Shown here piece by piece: positions 34,932-43,101 of a stretch of 64,000 nucleotides of DNA. The DNA is from Nocardioides sp. zg-1230. GTDB lineage: Bacteria; Actinomycetota; Actinomycetes; Propionibacteriales; Nocardioidaceae. The position numbers were made by a program, and so were the translations under genes. Position 1 is the stretch's first letter; each line of letters opens with the position of its first letter. Below the pieces are notes generated by a model. That model had not been told where the DNA came from. It was given only the letters and a program-made list of their open reading frames with translations, and ran no database searches. The stretch is from assembly GCF_013155335.1 (NCBI RefSeq), contig NZ_JABJQZ010000002.1, positions 672,301 through 736,300 of the forward strand. The letters are read 5' to 3'.

Positions 34932-35660
34932 TCAGCTGATGCGCAGGGTCTGTCCGGTGATCCGTGCAGCGGCGCTGCTGGCGAGGAACAAGGTGGCGTC
35001 CGTGACGGCATCGCTGGCCCGGGGTTGCGCACGGACCATGGTGTCGCCGGCGACCCGGCTGCCGCCGACCGGCGCGCTCGGGGCGTACTGGCGGGGGAGC
35101 ACCGAGCGGCCCTCGCGGAGCACGGAGTTGACCCGCACGCCGAGGCCGGCCCAGTTGCGACCGGCACGCGCCGTCGTCTCGGCCAGCTCGCGCTGCGCGG
35201 CCTCCGGCGTGCTGGAGAGCTGGAGCCAGCTGGTCACGGCGCCGGTGTTGACGACGCACCCGCCGCCGAGGGCGGGGCTCTGGCCGAGCTTGAGGCGGAG
35301 CCGGGTCGTCAGGAACATCGGGCCGAGCAGCCCCGAGCGGGCCGCACCCGCGATGAACGCCTGCTCGCCGGGCGGCAGGCCGTAGGGGAGGTGGCAGGAC
35401 GCTGCGAGCACGAGGATGTCGATGTGGCTGATCGTGCCGACGAGGTGGTCGATCGACTCCTGCCGGGCGAGGTTGACCGACTCGTAGTCGAAGGCCGAGA
35501 GGTCGGTGTCGTAGAGCGAGCGCAGCATCATCGTGCCGGTGACGGTGACCGAGGCCCCCGACGAAGCGAAGGCCGAGGCGATGGTGTGCCCCTCGCCCCG
35601 CGTGCCGCCGATGACCAGCACCTGGTAGCCGTTGAAGTCGTACGACCCCGCTGTCGTCAT
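34932..35660 (-). CDS. SDR-fold protein lacking the catalytic Tyr-Lys pair
   Basis: The 242-aa Rossmann protein has the nucleotide-binding start VLVIGGTRGEGHTIA (a GGTRGEG variant of TGxxxGxG), LVLAAS instead of NNAG, and the C-terminal DAVTDATLFLASSAAARITGQTLRI typical of classical short-chain dehydrogenases. Where YxxxK should follow GGCVVNTGAVTSWLQL the sequence reads STPEAAQRELAE, with neither Tyr nor Lys. It is therefore probably a non-catalytic or divergent member, perhaps a binding or pathway-accessory protein. The start at ATG 35660 is 9 nt after GGAGGG. Confidence 0.82.
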   Translation of the reverse strand: MTTAGSYDFNGYQVLVIGGTRGEGHTIASAFASSGASVTVTGTMMLRSLYDTDLSAFDYESVNLARQESIDHLVGTISHIDILVLAASCHLPYGLPPGEQAFIAGAARSGLLGPMFLTTRLRLKLGQSPALGGGCVVNTGAVTSWLQLSSTPEAAQRELAETTARAGRNWAGLGVRVNSVLREGRSVLPRQYAPSAPVGGSRVAGDTMVRAQPRASDAVTDATLFLASSAAARITGQTLRIS

Positions 35661-35736
35661 GGCGTGGCGCCCTCCCGTCGAAACCCCGGGAAGTTCTACC
35701 ACGCGGTAGCGGCCCGGCGACAGGTGAGGAGACGCC

Positions 35737-36312
35737 TCAGGGCACGCGTACGTCGTCGCTCCGGCGCTCCTCGAGGAGACCGAGCCGGGCGCTGCGCACG
35801 GCGGCGAACGTCCACAGCTTGTTGAGCACGAACGACAGCGGCGTCACCAGGACGATCACGATGAGCTGGGACCAGTAGAGCCGGTTGCGGAGCCCGGAGG
35901 AGTCGTCGAAGACCTCGCGCGGCAGGCTGATGGGGGAGCCGGGGTGCATGAGGAGCGTGAGCAGGGCCAGGCCGATCACCTGCCCGGCCAGGCCCACCGC
36001 GAGGAACGGCCAGTACTCCCGCCACCACGGGGCGGCGAGGTTGCTCTTGAACGTCCAGGTGCGGTTGAGCTGGAAGTTCGACAGGTTGGCGACCAGGAAG
36101 GCGATCGTCGAGTACACGTGGTACCAGCGCAGGTTGAACCCGGACGAGCCGAGCGCGACGACGGCCTCGTCGAAGTGCGGGCCGAAGCGGCGCAGGAGGA
36201 CCAGGGTGAGCAGGTTGACCAGCACGCCGGAGGCGCCCACGACGCCGAAGCGGACGAGGAGGCCGACGTTGCGCCGGTGCCGCGTCATCAGGGCGGCTCC
36301 CCGGGATCCCAT
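35737..36312 (-). CDS. GtrA-family membrane protein
   Basis: The 191-aa product has four hydrophobic helices and the GtrA motifs RFGVVGASGVLVNL, STIAFLVANLSNFQLNRTWTF and FVLNKLWTF. GtrA proteins move or present lipid-linked sugars for cell-envelope glycosylation; no glycosyltransferase is adjacent here. TAGCCT (36324-36319) lies six nucleotides before ATG 36312, supporting that start. An in-frame ATG at 36288 with GGGGAG upstream is an alternative. The gene is divergent from the CnoX-like gene. Confidence 0.88.
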   Translation of the reverse strand: MGSRGAALMTRHRRNVGLLVRFGVVGASGVLVNLLTLVLLRRFGPHFDEAVVALGSSGFNLRWYHVYSTIAFLVANLSNFQLNRTWTFKSNLAAPWWREYWPFLAVGLAGQVIGLALLTLLMHPGSPISLPREVFDDSSGLRNRLYWSQLIVIVLVTPLSFVLNKLWTFAAVRSARLGLLEERRSDDVRVP

Positions 36313-36318
36313 GGAGCG

Positions 36319-36363
36319 AGGCTACCGACCCGCGCCCGCGGACGTGGCGCGTCTCCCTAGGAT
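36319..36363. promoter_or_regulatory. Back-to-back leaderless promoters (gtrA-like / cnoX-like)
   Basis: In the 57-bp divergent gap, the minus strand carries TAGCCT (36324-36319) six nucleotides from its ATG. The plus strand carries TAGGAT (36358-36363) six nucleotides from ATG 36370. Both -10 boxes match TANNNT exactly. Confidence 0.6.
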
Positions 36364-36369
36364 TGGGTC

Positions 36370-37323
36370 ATGACGCAGCAGCCCTTCAGCCGCCCCGGTG
36401 CCATCGACCTCTCCGGTCTCGGCCGGCCCGCCGCCCCGGCCGGCGCGCCCGCGCCCCGCCCGGCCGCCGCGGCCGCGCCCGGCGCGCCGGCCGACACCCG
36501 TTCCTACAGCGTGGTCGTGGACGAGCAGGGGTTCCAGGGCCTGCTCGAGCAGTCGATGACCGCGCCCGTGCTCCTCGCGTTCTACTCCCGGACCCGGATG
36601 CCCGAGAGCGGCCAGCTCGCCGACGACCTCGCGACCGTGGTCGAGGAGCACGAGGGCCGCTACCTGCTCGGGCTCGTCGACATCGACGCGGTCCCGCAGA
36701 TCGCCCAGGCGATGCAGATCCCCTCGATCCCGTTGGTCGTCGCCGTGGTCGACGGACGCCCCATGCCGCTGCTGCAGGACCCGCTCCCCATCGACGAGCT
36801 GCGCACCGCCCTCACCCAGGTCGGCCAGCAGCTCACCGCCCAGGGCATCACCGGTCGCCACCAGCCGCGGGCCGGCGGTGCACCCGCGGCCGAGGGTGAC
36901 GAGGAGGTCGTCGACCCGCGCTACGCCCCCGCCCAGGACGCGCTCGCTGCGGGAGACGTCGACGCCGCCGTCGCGGAGTACCAGAAGCTGGTGGACGCCA
37001 ACCCGGCCGACGTGGAGGCAGCCGGCGGCCTCGCCATCGCCAAGGTCATGCAGCGGACGCAGGGGGTCGACCTCAATGCCGCGCGCGCCGCCGCAGCGGA
37101 CGCCCCCGACGACGTCGACGCCCAGACCCTGGTCGCCGACCTCGACATGCTCGGCGGGCACGTCGAGGACGCGTTCACCCGACTGGTCAACCTGGTCGCG
37201 CGCACCTCCGACAAGGACCGGGAGAAGGCCCGCGACCACCTCCTCGGCCTCTTCGCCGCGGTGGGCAACGACGACCCGCGCGTCCTGGCGGGCCGCCGCA
37301 ACCTGGCGTCGGCGCTCTTCTGA
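36370..37323 (+). CDS. CnoX/YbbN-like thioredoxin-fold TPR protein
   Basis: The 317-aa product starts with a Pro/Ala-rich linker (1-45). A thioredoxin fold follows (about 46-145, VLLAFYSRTRMPESGQLADDL, VDIDAVPQIAQAMQIPSIPLVVAVVDG), and then TPR-like helices (about 180-317). The CxxC position reads RMPESG, so redox activity is absent, as in many actinobacterial YbbN homologues. The family acts as a holdase or co-chaperone protecting clients during oxidative stress. TAGGAT-N6-ATG fixes the start. It converges directly on ppdK, with stops abutting. Confidence 0.87.
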   Translation: MTQQPFSRPGAIDLSGLGRPAAPAGAPAPRPAAAAAPGAPADTRSYSVVVDEQGFQGLLEQSMTAPVLLAFYSRTRMPESGQLADDLATVVEEHEGRYLLGLVDIDAVPQIAQAMQIPSIPLVVAVVDGRPMPLLQDPLPIDELRTALTQVGQQLTAQGITGRHQPRAGGAPAAEGDEEVVDPRYAPAQDALAAGDVDAAVAEYQKLVDANPADVEAAGGLAIAKVMQRTQGVDLNAARAAAADAPDDVDAQTLVADLDMLGGHVEDAFTRLVNLVARTSDKDREKARDHLLGLFAAVGNDDPRVLAGRRNLASALF

Positions 37324-39999
37324 TCAGCTCGTCGAGGCGCGCTTCGCCAGCACCGACCGACCGGCCTCGAGCCGCGCGACCGGCACCCGGAACGGCGAGC
37401 AGGACACGTAGTCGAGCCCGACGCGATCGAAGAAGTGCACCGACAGCGGGTCGCCGCCGTGCTCGCCGCACACGCCGACCTTGAGGTCGGAGCGGGTCTT
37501 GCGACCCTTCTTCGTGCCCATCTCGACCATGCCGCCCACGCCGAGCTGGTCGAGCGACTCGAACGGCGACACGTCGAAGATGCCGTGCTCGAAGTAGCGG
37601 GAGAAGAACGCGGACTCGACGTCGTCGCGCGAGAAGCCCCAGGCCATCTGCGTGAGGTCGTTGGTGCCGAAGGAGAAGAAGTCGGCCGACTTGGCGATGC
37701 GGTCGGCAAGGAACGCCGCCCGGGGGAGCTCGATCATGGTGCCGATGGCGATGTCGAGCTTGACCCCTCGTGACTCCTGCACCTCCCTGATCTCCCGCTC
37801 GAGCTGGGAGCGGACGATCTGGAGCTCACGCACGCTGGCGACCAGCGGAACCATGATCTCCGCGCGCGGAGTGCCGTGGACCTCCATCCGGTCGGCAGCG
37901 GCCTCGGCGATCGCTCGCGCCTGCATCCGGAACAAGCCCGGGATCTGGATGCCCAGACGCACGCCGCGCAGCCCGAGCATCGGGTTCTGCTCGTGCATGC
38001 GGCGTACGTGGGTGAGCAGAGTGGCGGCCCGCTCGTCGACCTGGCCGCGCTCCTCGGCGAGGGCGACCTCGACGCTGAGGTCGGTGAGGTCGGGGAGGAA
38101 CTCGTGCAGCGGCGGGTCGAGCAGCCGGATGGTGACCGGCAGGCCGTCCATGGCCTCGAGGATCTCGGTGAAGTCCTGGCGCTGCAGCGGCAGCAGCTCG
38201 GCCAGCGCGGCCTCGACGCCGTCCTCGTCCTCGGCGACGATGAGCTTCTCGACGAGCTCGCGCCGCTCGCCGAGGAACATGTGCTCGGTGCGGCACAACC
38301 CGATGCCCTGGGCGCCGAAGCGACGGGCGCGGGCGGCGTCGTCGGGGGTGTCGGCGTTGGTGCGGACCCGCAACCGGCGCGCGCCGTCGGCGTGCGCCAT
38401 GATCCGCGAGACCGCCAGGGCCAGGTCGTCGTCGAGCTTCTCGCCCTCGAAGTGGCGCACCACGACGGAGTCCGCGACCGGCACGGCGCCGGCGAACACC
38501 TCCCCGGTGGTGCCGTCGATGGAGATCACGTCGCCCTCGCGCACGACCTCGCCGTCGCGGACGCGGAACTCCTTGGCCTTCGTGTCGACGTCGAGCGACT
38601 CGGCGCCACACACGCACGTACGACCCATGCCGCGCGCGACGACGGCGGCGTGCGACGTCTTGCCCCCCCGGCTGGTGAGGATGCCGCGCGCCGCGACCAT
38701 GCCCCGCAGGTCGTCCGGGTTGGTCTCCTTGCGCACCAGGATCACGTCCTCGCCGCGCTCGGTCCACTCCACGGCCGTGTCCGAGTCGAAGACCGCCTTG
38801 CCGACCGCGGCGCCCGGGGAGGCGTTCATGCCGGTGGCGAGCAGGGTGCGCTCCGACGACTCGTCGAAGCGGGGGAACATCAGCTGGGCGAGCTGGTCGC
38901 CGGTGACGCGCAGGACCGCCTCGTCCATCTGGATCAGGCCCTCGTCGACCATGTGGACCGCGATCCGGAAAGCAGCCTCGGGGGTGCGTTTGCCCACGCG
39001 CGTCTGCAGCATCCACAGCTTGCCGCGCTCGACGGTGAACTCGATGTCGCACATGTCGCGGTAGTGGCGCTCGAGGCGCCTCATGATCTGCATGAGGTGG
39101 TCGTGCGACGTCCGGTCGATCTCGGCCATGTCGGCCAGCGACACCGTGTTGCGGATGCCGGCGACGACGTCCTCGCCCTGCGCGTTCTGCAGGTAGTCGC
39201 CGTACTCGCCCTGCGTGCCGCTGGCCGGGTCGCGGGTGAAGGCGACGCCGGAACCGGAGTCCATGCCGAAGTTGCCGAAGACCATCGCCTGCACGTTGAC
39301 GGCCGTGCCCAGGTCCTCGGGGATGCGCTCCTGGCGGCGGTAGAGCCGCGCGCGGTCGGTGTTCCAGGAGTCGAAGACCGCACGGATCGCGAGGTCGAGC
39401 TGCTCGCGGGGGTCCTGCGGGAAGTCCCGGCCCGTCTGCTCCTTGATGACGGCCTTGAAGGTCTCCACGACGCCGCGCAGGTCGTCGGCGTCGAGGTCGA
39501 GGTCGGAGTCGGTGCCCTTGGCCCGCTTGGCCTCGTCGAGCGCCTCGGAGAACAGCTCGGAGTCGACGTGCAGCACGGTTCCGCCGAACATCTGGAGGAG
39601 CCGGCGGTAGGAGTCCTGGGCGAAGCGCTCGTCCTCGCTGCGAGCGGCCAGGCCGCCGACCGAGGTGTCGTTGAGGCCGACGTTGAGGACCGTCTCCATC
39701 ATGCCCGGCATCGAGAACTTGGCTCCCGAGCGCACCGAGACCAGCAGAGGGTCGTCGGCGTCGCCGAGCTTCTTGCCCATCGCCTCCTCGAGCGCCGCGA
39801 GGTGCTCGGTGACCTCCTCGGCGAGCCCATCGGGCTCACCTCCCTCGGCCAGGTAGGCGCGGCACGTCTCGGTGGAGATCGTGAAGCCCGGTGGGACGGG
39901 CAGGCCGAGGTTGGTCATCTCGGCCAGGTTGGCACCCTTGCCGCCCAGGAGGTCCTTCTGGTCCTTGCTGCCCTCTGCGAAGTCGTACACCCAGGTCAT
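37324..39999 (-). CDS. ppdK: Pyruvate, phosphate dikinase
   Basis: The 891-aa product has full family length and order: an N-terminal ATP-grasp nucleotide-binding domain (KGANLAEMTNLGLPVPPGFT, SVRSGAKFSMPGMMETVLN), a central phosphohistidine domain (LTSRGGKTSHAAVVARGMG with the catalytic His, TCVCG) and a C-terminal PEP/pyruvate barrel (GIGLCRTEHMF, FSFGTNDLTQM, GVCGEHGGDP). It interconverts pyruvate + ATP + Pi and PEP + AMP + PPi. In an acetate- or C4-fed organism it supplies PEP for gluconeogenesis. CAGGAT lies six nucleotides before ATG 39999. Confidence 0.95.
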   Translation of the reverse strand: MTWVYDFAEGSKDQKDLLGGKGANLAEMTNLGLPVPPGFTISTETCRAYLAEGGEPDGLAEEVTEHLAALEEAMGKKLGDADDPLLVSVRSGAKFSMPGMMETVLNVGLNDTSVGGLAARSEDERFAQDSYRRLLQMFGGTVLHVDSELFSEALDEAKRAKGTDSDLDLDADDLRGVVETFKAVIKEQTGRDFPQDPREQLDLAIRAVFDSWNTDRARLYRRQERIPEDLGTAVNVQAMVFGNFGMDSGSGVAFTRDPASGTQGEYGDYLQNAQGEDVVAGIRNTVSLADMAEIDRTSHDHLMQIMRRLERHYRDMCDIEFTVERGKLWMLQTRVGKRTPEAAFRIAVHMVDEGLIQMDEAVLRVTGDQLAQLMFPRFDESSERTLLATGMNASPGAAVGKAVFDSDTAVEWTERGEDVILVRKETNPDDLRGMVAARGILTSRGGKTSHAAVVARGMGRTCVCGAESLDVDTKAKEFRVRDGEVVREGDVISIDGTTGEVFAGAVPVADSVVVRHFEGEKLDDDLALAVSRIMAHADGARRLRVRTNADTPDDAARARRFGAQGIGLCRTEHMFLGERRELVEKLIVAEDEDGVEAALAELLPLQRQDFTEILEAMDGLPVTIRLLDPPLHEFLPDLTDLSVEVALAEERGQVDERAATLLTHVRRMHEQNPMLGLRGVRLGIQIPGLFRMQARAIAEAAADRMEVHGTPRAEIMVPLVASVRELQIVRSQLEREIREVQESRGVKLDIAIGTMIELPRAAFLADRIAKSADFFSFGTNDLTQMAWGFSRDDVESAFFSRYFEHGIFDVSPFESLDQLGVGGMVEMGTKKGRKTRSDLKVGVCGEHGGDPLSVHFFDRVGLDYVSCSPFRVPVARLEAGRSVLAKRASTS

Positions 40000-40013
40000 G
40001 CAGGCATCCTGCC

Positions 40014-41036
40014 TCAGCGACCGGACTCCGTATACGGCTGGTCGCCCTCGACCGCGGCGCGCACCCTCCGAGAGGTGAAGTCGGCGGCCAGCTCGTCGAC
40101 CTCCGCGAGCGTGCAGAAGCGCACGTCGCGGATCTCGCGCTCCTGCATCACCACTCGGGCCAAGACCTCGGGCCCGTGCGTCCCGCCGTCGAAGACCAGG
40201 CAGACGGCGTCGTCCCAGCCGCCCCACGCGGGCAGCCAGTCGGTGAGCACGAGGTCACCGGGCTCGATCGCGAGGCCGAGCTCCTCCTCGACCTCGCGCT
40301 GGACGGCCACGCGCGGCGACTCGCCGACCTCGACCACGCCGCCGGGCAGGTCCCAGTCGCGCTTGTAGGTCAGCTGGCACAGCAGCACCCGGCCCTCGCG
40401 GTCGCGCACGAGCATCTGCGAGATCGCCCGCTTGCGCGGGAGGAAGGAGTTGAGGAGGGAACGGAAGCTCTCGGGGTCGGACAGCGGCGGGTCGGTCGCG
40501 AGCCGCGCGAACACGGCGTACGACGTGGCGTCGGCGCGGTCGCCCATGCCCGGCGCCACTCGTTGCACGCCCTCGAGGCGCAGCCCGGCCCGGGTCGCCA
40601 CCCGGCGGCTCCGGTCGTTGCGCGGGTCGATGCGGGCCTCCACCCGCTGCAGGCCCAGTCCGCCCTGGTCCGGATCTGCGAAGGCCCAGTCCACGAGGAT
40701 GCGCACGGCACGAGCGGCGTACCCGCGGCCCCGGTGGCCGGCGTACAGGGCCCACCGCAGGCTGGCCCCGGCGCTGCCCTCGCGGGTCAGCTCGACGCTT
40801 CCCACCAGTCGACCGTCGTGCTCGACCACGAAGGACGCCTGCTCGCCTGCGAGGAAGCGTCGACGCCAGCGAGCGATCGCCGCCGAGTGGGTCTGCTCGG
40901 TGACCTCGCCGGCGTCCCACCCGAGCCAGAGGGCCATCTCGTCGTCGTGGCCGGCCACCGCCTCGGCGACGTCGTCGTCGCGCCACGCCCGCAGCGTGAT
41001 GGTCCCATCAGTCAGCGTCGGCTGTTCGTCGGGCAC
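40014..41036 (-). CDS. GNAT acetyltransferase-NUDIX hydrolase fusion
   Basis: The 340-aa product has two domains. The GNAT domain (about 8-178) has ITLRAWRDDDV, YAGHRGRGYAARAVR (acetyl-CoA loop) and DRSRRVATRAGLRLEGV, RimJ/RimL-like. The C-terminal NUDIX domain (about 195-335) has a complete box GVVEVGESPRVAVQREVEEELGL. The first may acetylate a protein N-terminus or amine; the second hydrolyses a nucleoside-diphosphate-linked compound. A joint substrate is unknown. GTG 41036 is preceded by TAGGGT and six nucleotides. It sits 14 bp upstream of ppdK, on the same strand. Confidence 0.88.
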   Translation of the reverse strand: MPDEQPTLTDGTITLRAWRDDDVAEAVAGHDDEMALWLGWDAGEVTEQTHSAAIARWRRRFLAGEQASFVVEHDGRLVGSVELTREGSAGASLRWALYAGHRGRGYAARAVRILVDWAFADPDQGGLGLQRVEARIDPRNDRSRRVATRAGLRLEGVQRVAPGMGDRADATSYAVFARLATDPPLSDPESFRSLLNSFLPRKRAISQMLVRDREGRVLLCQLTYKRDWDLPGGVVEVGESPRVAVQREVEEELGLAIEPGDLVLTDWLPAWGGWDDAVCLVFDGGTHGPEVLARVVMQEREIRDVRFCTLAEVDELAADFTSRRVRAAVEGDQPYTESGR

Positions 41037-41088
41037 CGTGCCACCCTAGCCACGGGAGCACAGCACCATGCAGGCAGTTGGTGCCACA

Positions 41089-42936
41089 TCAGGGGACGAC
41101 GTCGAACCGCGCCATCATCCCGTGGTCCTCGTGGTCGAGCATGTGGCAGTGGATCATGAAGGGTCCGGTGTAGTCGGTGAAGCGGGCCGCCACCTCGACC
41201 TCCTCGCCGGGCTCGAGCCGCCAGGTGTCCTCCAGTCCCCGCTCCCACGGGGGCGGCCGCCGGCCGTCACGCAGGAGGGTGCGCCACTGCTCGGCGTGGA
41301 TGTGAACGTAGTGGGTGACGTCGCTGGTGTTGCGGAAACGCCACCGCTCCACCGTGTCGAGGCGGGAGCGGTGGTCGACCCGGCGAGGGTCGAAGGCGCG
41401 GCCGTTGATCGTCCAGGCGCTGCCGTGGTGGGAGGTCTCCTCGAGCCCGAAGGTCCAGGTCTGCGACACCTTCGCGGGGACGGGGGAGACCAGCTTCGGC
41501 GACGGCAACCGCGACGGCAGCCTCGATGCGTCCCTGGCCGGTGCACCCACGCGGAACTCCATCACCGGCGTCTCGCGCGCGTCGTCGCCGGAGATCCCGC
41601 TCGCGGCCGGCACGGACGCGAGCACGAGGCGCTGACCGGTGGCGCCGCTGAAGTCCACGACCACGTCGGCGCGCTGAGCCGGCCCGAGCAGCACGCTGGA
41701 CCGGACGACCGCCTTTGGCAGCAGACCGCTGCCGGTGCCTACCTGCAGGAACGGCCTGCCGTCGGACAGCGTGAAGTTGTAGCTCGAGAACGGGGAGGAG
41801 TTCAGCAGCCGCAGGCGGTAGCGCGTGGCGGACACCTCGAGGTACGGCGCGTAGCGGCCGTTGACCAGGACCTTGTCCCCGACGGTGGCGTCGTCCGGCG
41901 GGGCGTCGGGCCCGGTCCACGTCATGTCGCCGTGGTGGCCGGCCATCTCGGGACCGGCGGCGAACGGGTCGGTCAGCTGGTTGCCCGGGGTGAACGAGCG
42001 CTCGGAGACCATCAGCGGCACGTCTCGGCGCCCCGACGGGAGCCGCAGCCCGCGGGTGGGCGGGTCGGTGACGATGAACATGCCCTGCAGGCCGCGCCAG
42101 TTGTTGCGGGCGGTGCGGTCCATGCGGTGGTCGTGGTACCAGAAGAACGAGCCGGGCGTGGGGCGGCCGTCGACCACGAGGGGGTAGTCGTAGGTGCGCT
42201 CCTCGCCGCGCGGGACCAGCTGGGTGGTGGGCTGACCGTCGTCAGCGGACGCGTGGTGGTCGCCGTGCAAGTGCGTCGTCGTCGAGCCGGCGCCGCGGGG
42301 GAGCCGGTTGACGACCGTGACCTCGGTGCCGCGCCCGCCGCGACGCCGGATGGTGGGGCCGGGGTAGCTGCCGTCGAAGGTCCACATCGAGGTGCGCGGT
42401 CCGTGGGGGAGGGCCCGCACCTTCGCGCGGCGCATGACCAGCCGGACGTCGGCACCGCGGCGCGTCGACGGGACGACCAGGGGCTGCTCGAAGCGGGTGT
42501 CGACCGGCTCGGCGCCGCCGGCGACGCCCTCGACGTTGATCACGCCCCGCATGTTGGGGTGGAACTTGCAGAAGAACGCCCACGCGCCGGCTGACAGGCC
42601 TTCGATCCCCGGGACGGTCGCGGACGTGCCGGCGGCGACGCGTACGTCGAACAGCGGGGTCCCGTCGGCGGTGCGCGCGACGGACGTGACGGTGTGGTCC
42701 ATCGAGTCGAGGTTGACGACGGTGATGGTCCCGCCGCCACCGACGGTCACCTCCGGGGTGGCGAACCCTGACCGGGTGCCGCCCTCCTCGACGACGATCG
42801 TGGCGTTGCGTACCGGCTCCGCGGACGCCGTACGCCCCTCGGGTCCGGGACCGGCGTCGACGGCCACGAGCGCGATCGCGCACGTCACGATGCCAGCCAG
42901 CCAGGCCGCCGGTCGGCGGCGCCACATCCCCCTCAT
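41089..42936 (-). CDS. Exported multicopper oxidase with extra N-terminal cupredoxin domain
   Basis: The 615-aa product has a signal peptide or anchor (Arg-rich start, AAWLAGIVTCAIALVAVDAG). Next is a single cupredoxin (about 40-140) with a type-1 copper site (DSMDHTV, FFCKFHPNMRG). A bilirubin-oxidase/CotA-like three-domain oxidase follows, with all four copper motifs: THLHGDHH, FWYHDHRMD, HYVHIHAEQW and IHCHMLDHEDHGMM. It should oxidise Cu(I), Mn(II) or phenolic substrates extracellularly using O2; the extra cupredoxin may deliver electrons. The start is ambiguous: ATG 42936 is favoured over an upstream frame reading MPAPGRSC. It is divergent from a cupredoxin-like gene. Confidence 0.9.
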   Translation of the reverse strand: MRGMWRRRPAAWLAGIVTCAIALVAVDAGPGPEGRTASAEPVRNATIVVEEGGTRSGFATPEVTVGGGGTITVVNLDSMDHTVTSVARTADGTPLFDVRVAAGTSATVPGIEGLSAGAWAFFCKFHPNMRGVINVEGVAGGAEPVDTRFEQPLVVPSTRRGADVRLVMRRAKVRALPHGPRTSMWTFDGSYPGPTIRRRGGRGTEVTVVNRLPRGAGSTTTHLHGDHHASADDGQPTTQLVPRGEERTYDYPLVVDGRPTPGSFFWYHDHRMDRTARNNWRGLQGMFIVTDPPTRGLRLPSGRRDVPLMVSERSFTPGNQLTDPFAAGPEMAGHHGDMTWTGPDAPPDDATVGDKVLVNGRYAPYLEVSATRYRLRLLNSSPFSSYNFTLSDGRPFLQVGTGSGLLPKAVVRSSVLLGPAQRADVVVDFSGATGQRLVLASVPAASGISGDDARETPVMEFRVGAPARDASRLPSRLPSPKLVSPVPAKVSQTWTFGLEETSHHGSAWTINGRAFDPRRVDHRSRLDTVERWRFRNTSDVTHYVHIHAEQWRTLLRDGRRPPPWERGLEDTWRLEPGEEVEVAARFTDYTGPFMIHCHMLDHEDHGMMARFDVVP

Positions 42937-42993
42937 CGTCCCGAGTGTGCAGGAGCGACCGGGTGCCGGCATCCCCGGAACTCGGGTGGTCTG

Positions 42994-43010
42994 GACATCG
43001 CTCCGATGTC
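42994..43010. promoter_or_regulatory. Perfect inverted repeat GACATCG-CTC-CGATGTC, candidate operator
   Basis: A perfect 7+3+7 bp inverted repeat lies in the 165-bp divergent gap between the multicopper oxidase and the cupredoxin-like gene. A second hairpin GGTGCC/GGCACC (43062-43077) is in the likely leader of the plus-strand gene. This is probably a regulator site controlling both genes; the regulator is not in the window. Confidence 0.5.
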
Positions 43011-43101
43011 ACTGAAATCGATGATGACGGGGCCCGTGGATCCGTGCCACTACTGGAAGGTGGTGCCGGGCGGCACCGCTCCTCGAGAAGGGTTGACCAC
43101 C

